A stretch of DNA of 5,442 nucleotides from Allobosea sp. (GTDB lineage: Bacteria > Pseudomonadota > Alphaproteobacteria > Rhizobiales > Beijerinckiaceae), in assembly GCA_021732895.1 (NCBI GenBank), contig JAKFWE010000176.1, positions 1 to 5,442 on the forward strand, read 5' to 3'. Of this stretch, positions 1 through 4,890 are shown in pieces. Each line of letters begins with the position of its first letter. Position 1 is the stretch's first letter. Made by a program: the position numbers and the translations under genes. The notes beneath the pieces are model-generated. The model was not told where the DNA came from. It made no database searches and saw only the letters and a list, made by a program, of their open reading frames with translations.

Positions 1-74
1 GGACGAAAATCTCCGGCCGTGCCGAATTCATGGAGCTGCTCGAGTTCAGCTTCTCGGAAAGGACCAAGCTATGA
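1..74 (+). CDS. 3' end of an unidentified gene upstream of acsF (partial)
   Basis: An open frame enters from the left edge (codons from position 3) and ends at TGA 72-74, giving a 23-residue C-terminus that finishes LLEFSFSERTKL. The stop overlaps the acsF start codon as ATGA, a typical translational coupling arrangement, so this is very likely a real gene of the same operon. In known purple-bacterial clusters the genes before acsF are puhA, puhB, puhC and often a short uncharacterised ORF (puhD-like). The fragment may belong to that short ORF or to puhC, but the tail is too short for me to recognise either. The acsF ribosome binding site (AAGGA, 59-63) lies inside this gene's last codons. 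Confidence 0.6.
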   Translation, partial: TKISGRAEFMELLEFSFSERTKL

Positions 75-1141
75 CAGCCGCGACCATGCAGGTCGGCGCG
101 ATGCGCGCGGCCCCCAATGAATCGACGCGGATCGCCCAGCAGGACACGCTGCTGACCCCGCGCTTCTACACCACCGATTTCGAGGAACTCGACAGGGTCG
201 ACGTCTCCTCGGTGCGCGAGGAATGGGACGCGCTGATCGCCGAGATGAAGAGCGACCCCAACAAGGGCCATTTCACCCGCAACGCCGAGTGGAAGCTCGA
301 ACTGGAGAAGATCCCCGAGCCGCTGCGCAAGGAGTTCATCGACTTCCTGATCTCGTCGCTGACTGCCGAGTTCTCGGGCTGCGTGCTCTATGCCGAGATG
401 AGGAAGCGCGGCAAGAACCCCGACATCTGCGAGCTGTTCAAGTACATGAGCCGCGACGAGGCCCGCCATGCCGGCTTCATCAACGACGCGCTCAAGGAGT
501 TCCATATCGGCGTCGATCTGGGCTTCCTGACCAAGGCCAAGAAATACACCTTCTTCAAGCCGAAATTCATCTTCTACGCGACCTATCTCTCCGAGAAGAT
601 CGGCTACGCCCGCTACATCACGATCTACCGGCACCTCGAGCGCAATCCCGACAAGTGCTTCCATCCGATCTTCAAATGGTTCCGCGAGTGGTGCAATGAC
701 GAGTTCCGCCATGGCGAGGCCTTCTCGCTCCTGATGCGGGCCAACCCGCATCTGCTCACCGGCGGCAACAAGCTCTGGGTGCGGTTCTTTCTGCTGGCGG
801 TCTATGCGACGATGTATGTGCGCGACCATGTCCGGCCGGAGTTCCACAAGGCGCTCGAGATCGACCCGACCGAATACGACTACGAGGTCTTCCGCATCAC
901 CTCGGAGATCTCGAAGCAGTGCTTCCCCGTCGTGCTCGACACCGACAACCCCAAGTTCCGGGCCGGGCTGGAGCGGGTCCGCACCTTAAGCCTCAAGATC
1001 GCCGACGCGGCCGAAAAGGGCCAGACGATCCGCAAGCTCGGCCTTCAGGCGCAGGTCGGCGCGACTCTGGCGCGGCTCTATCTGATGCCGACGATCAGGA
1101 ACGACCTCCCCGCCACCAGCCGGCTGCAGCCGGCCTACTGA
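71..1141 (+). CDS. acsF: Aerobic Mg-protoporphyrin IX monomethyl ester (oxidative) cyclase
   Basis: This is the diiron monooxygenase that uses O2 to build the isocyclic fifth ring (ring E), converting Mg-protoporphyrin IX monomethyl ester to divinyl protochlorophyllide in bacteriochlorophyll synthesis. The protein has 356 residues, normal for the family. Two ferritin-like E-x-x-H motifs are visible: DEARH at residues 129-133 and DEFRH at 210-214. Further acidic helix residues, E100 (TAEFSG) and E174 (LSEKIGYARY), sit where the other iron ligands are expected. Other family hallmarks are the N-terminal TPRFYTTDFEE (29-39) and the NPDICELFKYMSRDE stretch. No signal peptide is seen. The ATG is supported by AAGGA seven bases upstream and by the ATGA overlap with the preceding gene. 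puhE begins six bases after the stop. Alphaproteobacterial AcsF is known to need an accessory subunit (BciE), which is not encoded in this window. The radical-SAM, oxygen-independent BchE is unrelated in sequence. Identification is firm. Confidence 0.97.
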   Translation: MTAATMQVGAMRAAPNESTRIAQQDTLLTPRFYTTDFEELDRVDVSSVREEWDALIAEMKSDPNKGHFTRNAEWKLELEKIPEPLRKEFIDFLISSLTAEFSGCVLYAEMRKRGKNPDICELFKYMSRDEARHAGFINDALKEFHIGVDLGFLTKAKKYTFFKPKFIFYATYLSEKIGYARYITIYRHLERNPDKCFHPIFKWFREWCNDEFRHGEAFSLLMRANPHLLTGGNKLWVRFFLLAVYATMYVRDHVRPEFHKALEIDPTEYDYEVFRITSEISKQCFPVVLDTDNPKFRAGLERVRTLSLKIADAAEKGQTIRKLGLQAQVGATLARLYLMPTIRNDLPATSRLQPAY

Positions 1142-1147
1142 GGAGAC

Positions 1148-2017
1148 GTGAGCGTCTTGGCGACCTACGGCATGCCGATCGTCGCGACCTTGTTCGCCTG
1201 GTGGTTCTCCACCGGGGCGATCCTGTTTCTCGACGGCCTGCCGCGACGGACCTTCCGCTGGAGTTTCGGCGTCGCCACGCTCGTCGCGCTCGCGGCGCTG
1301 TGGGGGCTCTTCGCCACCGCCGACGAGACCAGCGTCGCCGGGGCCTACATCGCCGTGTTCTGCGCGCTGATGCTGTGGGGCTGGAACGAGATGGCGTTCC
1401 TGTTCGGCTATGTCACCGGGGCCAATCGCGCGCCCTGCCCGCCCGAGGCGCGCGGTTTCGCCAGGTTCGCCGCCGCGACGCAGGCGATCCTGCATCACGA
1501 ACTGGCGCTGCTCGCCTCGCTCGCCCTCGTCGCCGCCGTGACCTGGGGCGGCGGGAATTCCTTCGGGCTCGCGACCTTCGCCGTGCTCTTCGCGATGCGC
1601 CTCTCGACCAAGCTCAACATCTTCCTCGGCGTGCCCAACACGACGGTCGAGTTCCTGCCGGCGCATCTGGGCTATCTCAAGTCGTATTTCCGACAGAGGC
1701 CGATGAACCTGCTGTTTCCGCTCTCGGCGACCGCCGCGACCCTGCTCGGCGCCTTCCTGGTCCACAAGGTCGCGCTGGCGCCCGATCCGTTCAGCGCGAC
1801 CGGATTCGCGCTGCTGGCGACGCTGGCCGTGCTCGGGTTGATCGAACACTGGTTCCTGGTCGTGCCGCTGCCCGTCGCCGATCTCTGGGCCTGGGGTTTG
1901 CGCTCGCACGAGGCGGCCAGGCCCGCTCCTCTCGCGCGCGCGGCCGGCCCGGTTCCGCGCGGCGTCGCCGAACCCGCGACACCGCGTGCCGTTTCGCCGT
2001 CGTCCTTGGTTGCCTAG
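1148..2017 (+). CDS. puhE: Photosynthetic complex assembly protein 2, PuhE
   Basis: PuhE is a polytopic inner-membrane protein of the puh operon in purple bacteria, implicated genetically in bacteriochlorophyll production and reaction centre/light-harvesting assembly; its biochemical activity is unknown. The predicted protein has 289 residues and about seven hydrophobic segments (roughly 9-29, 38-56, 64-90, 117-135, 139-158, 187-206, 218-240). Family-like motifs are FAWWFSTGAILFLDGLPRRT near the N-terminus, WNEMAFLFGYVTG (79-91), HHELAL (116-121), KLNIFLGVPN (155-164) and EHWFLVVPLP (233-242). The last ~37 residues are an Ala/Pro-rich tail that I do not expect to be conserved. The start is uncertain. 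GTG 1148 lies only two bases after AGGAG (1141-1145), TTG 1157 is 11 bases after it, and ATG 1172 (residue 9) has no evident Shine-Dalgarno. GTG is used here as the longest form. Placement between acsF and hemA is the usual order in many Alphaproteobacteria. Confidence 0.9.
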   Translation: MSVLATYGMPIVATLFAWWFSTGAILFLDGLPRRTFRWSFGVATLVALAALWGLFATADETSVAGAYIAVFCALMLWGWNEMAFLFGYVTGANRAPCPPEARGFARFAAATQAILHHELALLASLALVAAVTWGGGNSFGLATFAVLFAMRLSTKLNIFLGVPNTTVEFLPAHLGYLKSYFRQRPMNLLFPLSATAATLLGAFLVHKVALAPDPFSATGFALLATLAVLGLIEHWFLVVPLPVADLWAWGLRSHEAARPAPLARAAGPVPRGVAEPATPRAVSPSSLVA

Positions 2018-2033
2018 AACTGGAATGGCTTGC

Positions 2034-2039
2034 AGGAGG
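2034..2039 (+). promoter_or_regulatory. Ribosome binding site that fixes the hemA start
   Basis: A perfect AGGAGG lies six bases before ATG 2046. The reading frame is open further upstream to an ATG at 1986, but that one has no Shine-Dalgarno, lies inside the end of puhE, and would add 20 basic residues not typical of bacterial ALA synthases. The site therefore selects 2046. Confidence 0.85.
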
Positions 2040-2045
2040 CCTTCG

Positions 2046-3257
2046 ATGGACTACGAGAATTTTTTCCGCAAGGAGCTCGACGGCCTCCGCAAGGAAGGCC
2101 GCTACCGGGTCTTCGCCGATCTCGAGCGCCATGCCGGCAAATTCCCGCGCGCCACCTTCCACGGCCCCGACGGCCCGCGCGAGGTGACCGTCTGGTGCTC
2201 CAACGACTATCTCGGCATGGGCCAGCACCCCGACGTGCTCGCCGCGATGCATGACGCGCTCGACGGCTGCGGCGCCGGCGCCGGCGGCACCCGCAACATC
2301 GCGGGCACCAACCATCACCACGTCCTGCTCGAGCGCGAGCTCGCCGACCTGCACGGCAAGGAAGCGGCGCTGCTGTTCAACTCCGGCTACATGTCGAACT
2401 GGGCCTCGCTCTCGACTTTCGCCGCGCGCATTCCCGACTGCGTCGTGCTGACCGATGCGCTGAACCACGCCTCGATGATCGAGGGCATCCGCCACTCGCG
2501 CGCCGACAAGGTCGTCTTCGCCCACAACGACCCCGACGACCTGCGCCGGAAACTGCGCGCCATCGATCCGCGCCGGCCCAAGCTGATCGCCTTCGAGTCG
2601 GTCTATTCGATGGATGGCGACATCGCGCCGCTGGCGGAGTTCTGCGACATCGCCGACGAGTTCGGCGCGATGACCTATCTCGACGAGGTCCATGCGGTCG
2701 GGCTCTACGGCGCGCGCGGCGGCGGCGTCTCGGAGCGCGACGGCGTCGCCGACCGGCTGACCGTGATCGAGGGCACGCTCGCCAAGGGTTTCGGCATCAT
2801 GGGCGGCTATATCGCCGCCTCCGCCGCCACCTGCGACTTCATCCGCAGCTTCGCCTCGGGCTTCATCTTCTCGACCGCGCTGCCGCCGGCCCTCGCCGCC
2901 GGCGCGCTGGCCTCGATCCGCCATCTCAAGCAGAGCCAGAGCGAGCGCGCCGGCCAGCAGGACCGGGTGGCGGCCGTGCGGGCGCGGCTCGACGCGATCG
3001 GCATCCCGCATCTGCCCAATCCCAGCCACATCGTGCCGGTGATGGTATGCGACCCGGTGCTCTGCAAGCAGATCAGCGACGAGTTGCTGGAGCGCTTCGG
3101 CGTCTATGTCCAGCCGATCAACTACCCGACCGTGCCGCGCGGGACCGAGCGTCTGCGAATCACGCCGTCGCCGCTGCACAGCGACGCCGACATCGATCAT
3201 CTCGTCGGCGCGCTGACGGCGATCTGGGGCCAGGTCGGTCTGAAGCTCGCCGCGTGA
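2046..3257 (+). CDS. hemA: 5-aminolevulinate synthase
   Basis: This is the PLP-dependent enzyme condensing glycine with succinyl-CoA to give 5-aminolevulinate, CO2 and CoA: the C4 (Shemin) entry to haem, cobalamin and bacteriochlorophyll, characteristic of Alphaproteobacteria. The protein has 403 residues, close to the Rhodobacter enzymes. Residues of the alpha-oxoamine synthase fold can be read: N53 in CSNDYLG, T82 and N84 in GGTRNIAGT, H141 in LNHASM, D213 and H216 in YLDEVHAVGLYG (pyridine nitrogen and ring contacts), the Schiff-base lysine K247 in EGTLAKGFG, and the arginines of RLRITPSP (369-371) expected to bind the glycine carboxylate. These numbers run one below the published Rhodobacter capsulatus numbering through K247. 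Related KBL and BioF enzymes share the fold, but the succinyl-CoA enzyme's motifs and the context favour ALAS. The gene follows puhE by 28 bases and overlaps the next gene by four (GTGA). Placement in the cluster suggests a photosynthesis-dedicated copy; a second copy elsewhere (hemT-like) cannot be judged from here. Confidence 0.97.
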   Translation: MDYENFFRKELDGLRKEGRYRVFADLERHAGKFPRATFHGPDGPREVTVWCSNDYLGMGQHPDVLAAMHDALDGCGAGAGGTRNIAGTNHHHVLLERELADLHGKEAALLFNSGYMSNWASLSTFAARIPDCVVLTDALNHASMIEGIRHSRADKVVFAHNDPDDLRRKLRAIDPRRPKLIAFESVYSMDGDIAPLAEFCDIADEFGAMTYLDEVHAVGLYGARGGGVSERDGVADRLTVIEGTLAKGFGIMGGYIAASAATCDFIRSFASGFIFSTALPPALAAGALASIRHLKQSQSERAGQQDRVAAVRARLDAIGIPHLPNPSHIVPVMVCDPVLCKQISDELLERFGVYVQPINYPTVPRGTERLRITPSPLHSDADIDHLVGALTAIWGQVGLKLAA

Positions 3258-3919
3258 ACGCGCCGGCCGTCGTTTCGCTCGTCTTCGAGCCCCTGCCCGA
3301 AGACGAGATGGCAGCCCGCATCGCCGCCTTCCTGGCGTCGATGCGGCGCAGACGGACGGTGCGCGATTTTTCCGCGAAGCCGGTGCCGCGCGAGATCATC
3401 GAGGCGGCGGTCGCGGTGGCGGGCACGGCGCCGTCCGGCGCCAACCAGCAGCCCTGGCACTTCGCCTGCATTCAGGACCCCGCGGTCAAGGCGCGGATTC
3501 GCGAAGGGGCGGAAGAGGAGGAACGCGCCTTCTACGCCGGCCGCGCTGGCGCCGAATGGCTCGACGCGCTGGCCCATCTCGGCACCGACGCCCACAAGCC
3601 CTTCCTCGAAACCGCGCCGTGGCTGATCGCAATCTTCGCGCAGCGCTGGGGGGTCGATGCGGAGGGTCGCAGGATCAAGCATTACTACGTGCCCGAATCG
3701 GTCGGCATCGCGGCCGGTTTCCTGATCGCCGCGCTGCACGACGCCGGGCTCGCGACGCTGACGCACACGCCCGCGCCGATGAATTTTCTCAACGCCATCT
3801 GCGGCCGGCCGGAGAACGAGAAGGCGCTCATCCTGCTCGTCGTGGGCTATCCGACTGAGGGCTGCACCGTTCCGGCGATCGCCAAGAAGCCGCTCGGCGA
3901 GATCGCGAGCTTTCTGTAG
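3254..3919 (+). CDS. FMN-dependent nitroreductase-superfamily protein, iodotyrosine deiodinase-like
   Basis: The predicted protein has 221 residues, starting at a GTG that overlaps the hemA stop (GTGA). It has no clear Shine-Dalgarno, so translation probably depends on re-initiation after hemA. Nitroreductase-fold FMN contacts are visible: RRRRTVRDFS (31-40), TAPSGANQQPWHF (58-70) and GRPENEK (184-190) before the VVGYP strand (196-200). The section EEEERAFY...EWLDALAHLGT.AHKPFLETAP (87-121) resembles the substrate lid of iodotyrosine deiodinase (IYD). There, a Glu, a Tyr four residues on and a Lys 21 residues further (E157/Y161/K182 in the human enzyme, from memory) grip the amino acid zwitterion. 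The candidate residues here, E90, Y94 and K115, have exactly that spacing. KHYY.PESVGIAAGFLIAALHDAGLATLTHTP (142-173) also follows the IYD pattern. The family forms homodimers with FMN at the interface. No signal peptide or membrane anchor is seen. I infer a reductive flavoenzyme of the IYD branch acting on an amino-acid-like or halogenated phenol. The true substrate, and why it sits with hemA, are unknown. BluB is less likely. Confidence 0.88.
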   Translation: MNAPAVVSLVFEPLPEDEMAARIAAFLASMRRRRTVRDFSAKPVPREIIEAAVAVAGTAPSGANQQPWHFACIQDPAVKARIREGAEEEERAFYAGRAGAEWLDALAHLGTDAHKPFLETAPWLIAIFAQRWGVDAEGRRIKHYYVPESVGIAAGFLIAALHDAGLATLTHTPAPMNFLNAICGRPENEKALILLVVGYPTEGCTVPAIAKKPLGEIASFL

Positions 3920-3943
3920 GGTCAGCCGTCGAGCCATGCGGCC

Positions 3944-3964
3944 TCGGCGCGGCGTCCGCGCCGA
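3944..3964. terminator. Strong GC hairpin after the acsF-puhE-hemA operon (candidate terminator)
   Basis: A perfect 9-bp inverted repeat (arms TCGGCGCGG and CCGCGCCGA) with a 3-base CGT loop begins 24 bases after the stop of the nitroreductase-like gene. No run of T follows on either strand, so it is not a classical intrinsic terminator. It could stop or stabilise the 3' end of the operon transcript, perhaps with Rho. It also falls exactly where the DUF2254-like coding similarity of the minus strand breaks off. Confidence 0.4.
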
Positions 3965-4109
3965 TCCTGGCGGAGACGTCTTCCGGCGCCAGCGGCGCGA
4001 GCCAGATCGACAGCAGGGCGCTGACCACGCCGAGGAGCGCGAAAAGCCCCGCTCGGACCCACAGCCTTCGACCAAGCTGGGCGATCAGCCAACGCAGACG
4101 CACCGCCAC
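3951..4109 (-). pseudogene. Truncated remnant of a DUF2254 family membrane protein (N-terminal part)
   Basis: On the minus strand a frame opens at GTG 4109 and reads RLRWLIAQLGRRLWVRAG, one hydrophobic segment (about residues 17-40, LFALLGVVSALLSIW), then APEDVSARIGADA. I recognise this as the start of DUF2254 membrane proteins of Alphaproteobacteria, in which IGADAV leads into a conserved ILASSMLAVTTFS stretch. Here the similarity stops at residue 53 (position 3951). The frame then runs as low-complexity Arg/Ser/Pro sequence antisense to the nitroreductase-like gene to 3828. Full-length members have roughly 400 residues or more, so at least most of the protein is missing. In another frame, ...AEAAWLDG and a stop at 3924-3922 sit where an original C-terminus convergent with the operon could have ended, which would fit an internal deletion; this is speculative. 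Recognition is from memory and needs a profile search. No function is expected. Confidence 0.5.
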
Positions 4110-4170
4110 ATCAGCCCCCGAGCCCGTCTATCGGCACAACAGGAGGCGCGACGAAATGTTCCGCAGGTCG

Positions 4171-4191
4171 GGGCGCCGCGCTTCGGCGCCC
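4171..4191 (-). terminator. Hairpin downstream of cycA (candidate terminator)
   Basis: A perfect 8-bp inverted repeat, GGGCGCCG and CGGCGCCC with a 5-base loop, lies 37 bases beyond the cycA stop in its direction of transcription. No T-rich tract follows on the minus strand, so it is at best a weak intrinsic or a Rho-assisted terminator. A similar GGCGCC...TTCGGCGC sequence occurs at 4744-4761 on the other side of cycA. Confidence 0.4.
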
Positions 4192-4228
4192 GGCGATGCC
4201 TCAGGACGCAACCAGAGCGGGCCGGAAA

Positions 4229-4621
4229 TTACTTCTTGTTTCCGTCAGGGCCGAACTGCTTGAGATAGGCGACGAGGTTGGTGATCTGGGCCTCGTCCTT
4301 CAGGCCGGGATAGACCATCTTGGTTCCCGGCGTCACGCCGCGCGGATCCTTGATGTAGGTGGTGAAATTCGCCTCGTCCCAGGTCTTGTCGAGGGCCTTG
4401 TAGGCGTTCGAGTAGCTGTAATTGGCGGCCGTGCCGGCCTTGCGCCCGTCGAACAGGCCGTTGAGCTGCGGCCCGACCCCGTTTCTGGCGGTCGGCCCGA
4501 CCTGGTGGCAGGCGCGGCACTGCAGGAAGACCCGCTCGCCCGCGGCGGCGTCCTGCGCCTGGGCCGCGACCGGAGCGAAGGCGAGAAGCCCGCCGGCGAC
4601 TGCGTAGGCAAACTGTTTCAT
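4229..4621 (-). CDS. cycA: Class I cytochrome c, cytochrome c2-like
   Basis: This is a periplasmic mono-haem electron carrier of 130 residues. A Sec signal peptide (MKQFAYAVAGGLLAFAPVAAQA) ends in an AQA cleavage site after residue 22, leaving a mature protein of about 108 residues, the size of small c2-type cytochromes. The haem-binding motif CRACH is at 35-39 (C35, C38, axial H39), followed by QVGPTARNGVGPQLNGLF; the sixth ligand is M102 in GTKMVYPG. W81 in KTWDE and a C-terminal helix (QITNLVAYLKQF) complete the class I fold. In purple bacteria such a protein shuttles electrons from the bc1 complex to the photo-oxidised reaction centre, and it may also serve respiration. Its location beside photosynthesis genes supports that role, though I cannot exclude a general c550-type respiratory carrier. 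The ATG at 4621 is chosen because GGAGGG lies eight bases upstream; an in-frame TTG at 4627 is too close to it. It converges on the hemA operon and diverges from dxs. Confidence 0.9.
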   Translation of the reverse strand: MKQFAYAVAGGLLAFAPVAAQAQDAAAGERVFLQCRACHQVGPTARNGVGPQLNGLFDGRKAGTAANYSYSNAYKALDKTWDEANFTTYIKDPRGVTPGTKMVYPGLKDEAQITNLVAYLKQFGPDGNKK

Positions 4622-4629
4622 GGTCAAAA

Positions 4630-4635
4630 CCCTCC
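4630..4635 (-). promoter_or_regulatory. Ribosome binding site of cycA
   Basis: On the minus strand GGAGGG stands eight bases before ATG 4621. It supports that start over the upstream in-frame TTG at 4627, which would leave only two bases of spacing. Confidence 0.75.
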
Positions 4636-4746
4636 GTAGACCTGTTCCAATTCAACTAGAGCCTTGCAGGTTCCGCGCAAGGCCGAATTTGCGCTCGCGC
4701 TCAATATCCGCCCCGATCGCCATCACGGCCCCGCGATGTCGGCGGC

Positions 4747-4768
4747 GCCTGCCTTCGGCGCGGCAGGC
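4747..4768. other. GC-rich inverted repeat in the cycA-dxs intergenic region
   Basis: Arms GCCTGCC (4747-4753) and GGCAGGC (4762-4768) can pair across an 8-base loop. An alternative shorter pairing, GCGCC (4745-4749) with GGCGC (4757-4761), uses overlapping bases. If the cycA transcript starts upstream of it, the hairpin would lie in the leader. No T-tract follows. It may be only a by-product of high GC content. Confidence 0.25.
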
Positions 4769-4802
4769 CAGCCCGGTCGCAGGCGCAGCGACTCCTTCGT
4801 AG

Positions 4803-4820
4803 TGTATCGTCAACTGGACA
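4803..4820. promoter_or_regulatory. PpsR/CrtJ-type operator 1 (TGT-N12-ACA)
   Basis: TGTATCGTCAACTGGACA matches exactly the TGT-N12-ACA pattern recognised by PpsR (CrtJ), the oxygen/light-responsive regulator of photosynthesis genes. It lies in the AT-richer part of the cycA-dxs divergent region, six bases before a second match. PpsR usually binds pairs of such sites cooperatively. I assign it on motif, pairing and context; binding is inferred. Confidence 0.6.
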
Positions 4821-4826
4821 TCAATG

Positions 4827-4844
4827 TGTTAATCCAGCTTGACA
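4827..4844. promoter_or_regulatory. PpsR/CrtJ-type operator 2 (TGT-N12-ACA) overlapping a -35-like element
   Basis: TGTTAATCCAGCTTGACA is a second exact TGT-N12-ACA match. Its symmetry extends to TGTGT-N12-ACACA (4825-4846). The right half includes TTGACA (4839-4844), a consensus sigma-70 -35 hexamer pointing to dxs, an overlap that suits repression. It is centred 24 bp from operator 1 and about 55 bp before the dxs start. Confidence 0.65.
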
Positions 4845-4867
4845 CAACCGACGACTCGACCAACCGT
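4839..4867 (+). promoter_or_regulatory. Possible sigma-70 type promoter of dxs
   Basis: TTGACA at 4839-4844 is a perfect -35 hexamer. At 17-bp spacing the -10 position (4862-4867, AACCGT) is a poor match to TATAAT. A weak -10 is not unusual for regulated promoters in this group, but the transcript leader would be short, roughly 15-20 bases before ATG 4891. The call rests mainly on the -35 and the overlapping PpsR-like box. Confidence 0.3.
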
Positions 4868-4890
4868 CGAAACCTGCGAAGGGGAGTGGA

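Noticed and set aside
986..1909. Minus-strand open frame of 307 codons opposite acsF and puhE
   Set aside because: Highly charged, repetitive Arg/Glu/Gly translation typical of an antisense shadow in high-GC DNA.
1986..2045. Upstream in-frame ATG giving HemA 20 extra residues
   Set aside because: No Shine-Dalgarno, overlaps the end of puhE, and ATG 2046 has AGGAGG at six bases.
919..2187. Plus-strand frame of 422 codons spanning the acsF-hemA junctions
   Set aside because: Arg-rich low-complexity translation crossing three well-supported genes in another frame.
1791..3200. Long minus-strand open frame of 469 codons opposite puhE and hemA
   Set aside because: Its Arg/Asp/Gly/Ala/His-rich translation has no family motifs; it mirrors the codon bias of hemA, which is certain.
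3197..4075. Minus-strand frame of 292 codons opposite the nitroreductase-like gene
   Set aside because: No recognisable motif; the plus-strand flavoprotein has clear FMN motifs. The DUF2254-like reading is in a different minus frame.
3920..4228. Search for tRNA, CRISPR repeats or insertion sequence ends in the gene-poor stretch
   Set aside because: No cloverleaf, spaced direct repeats or transposase-like frame seen; only the hairpins and the DUF2254-like fragment stand out.
4622..4627. TTG 4627 as start of the cytochrome
   Set aside because: Only two bases from the Shine-Dalgarno; ATG 4621 at eight bases gives a regular signal peptide.
4196..4639. Plus-strand frame of 147 codons over cycA
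   Set aside because: It is antisense to an intact cytochrome with signal peptide, CXXCH and Met ligand; its own translation shows no family features.
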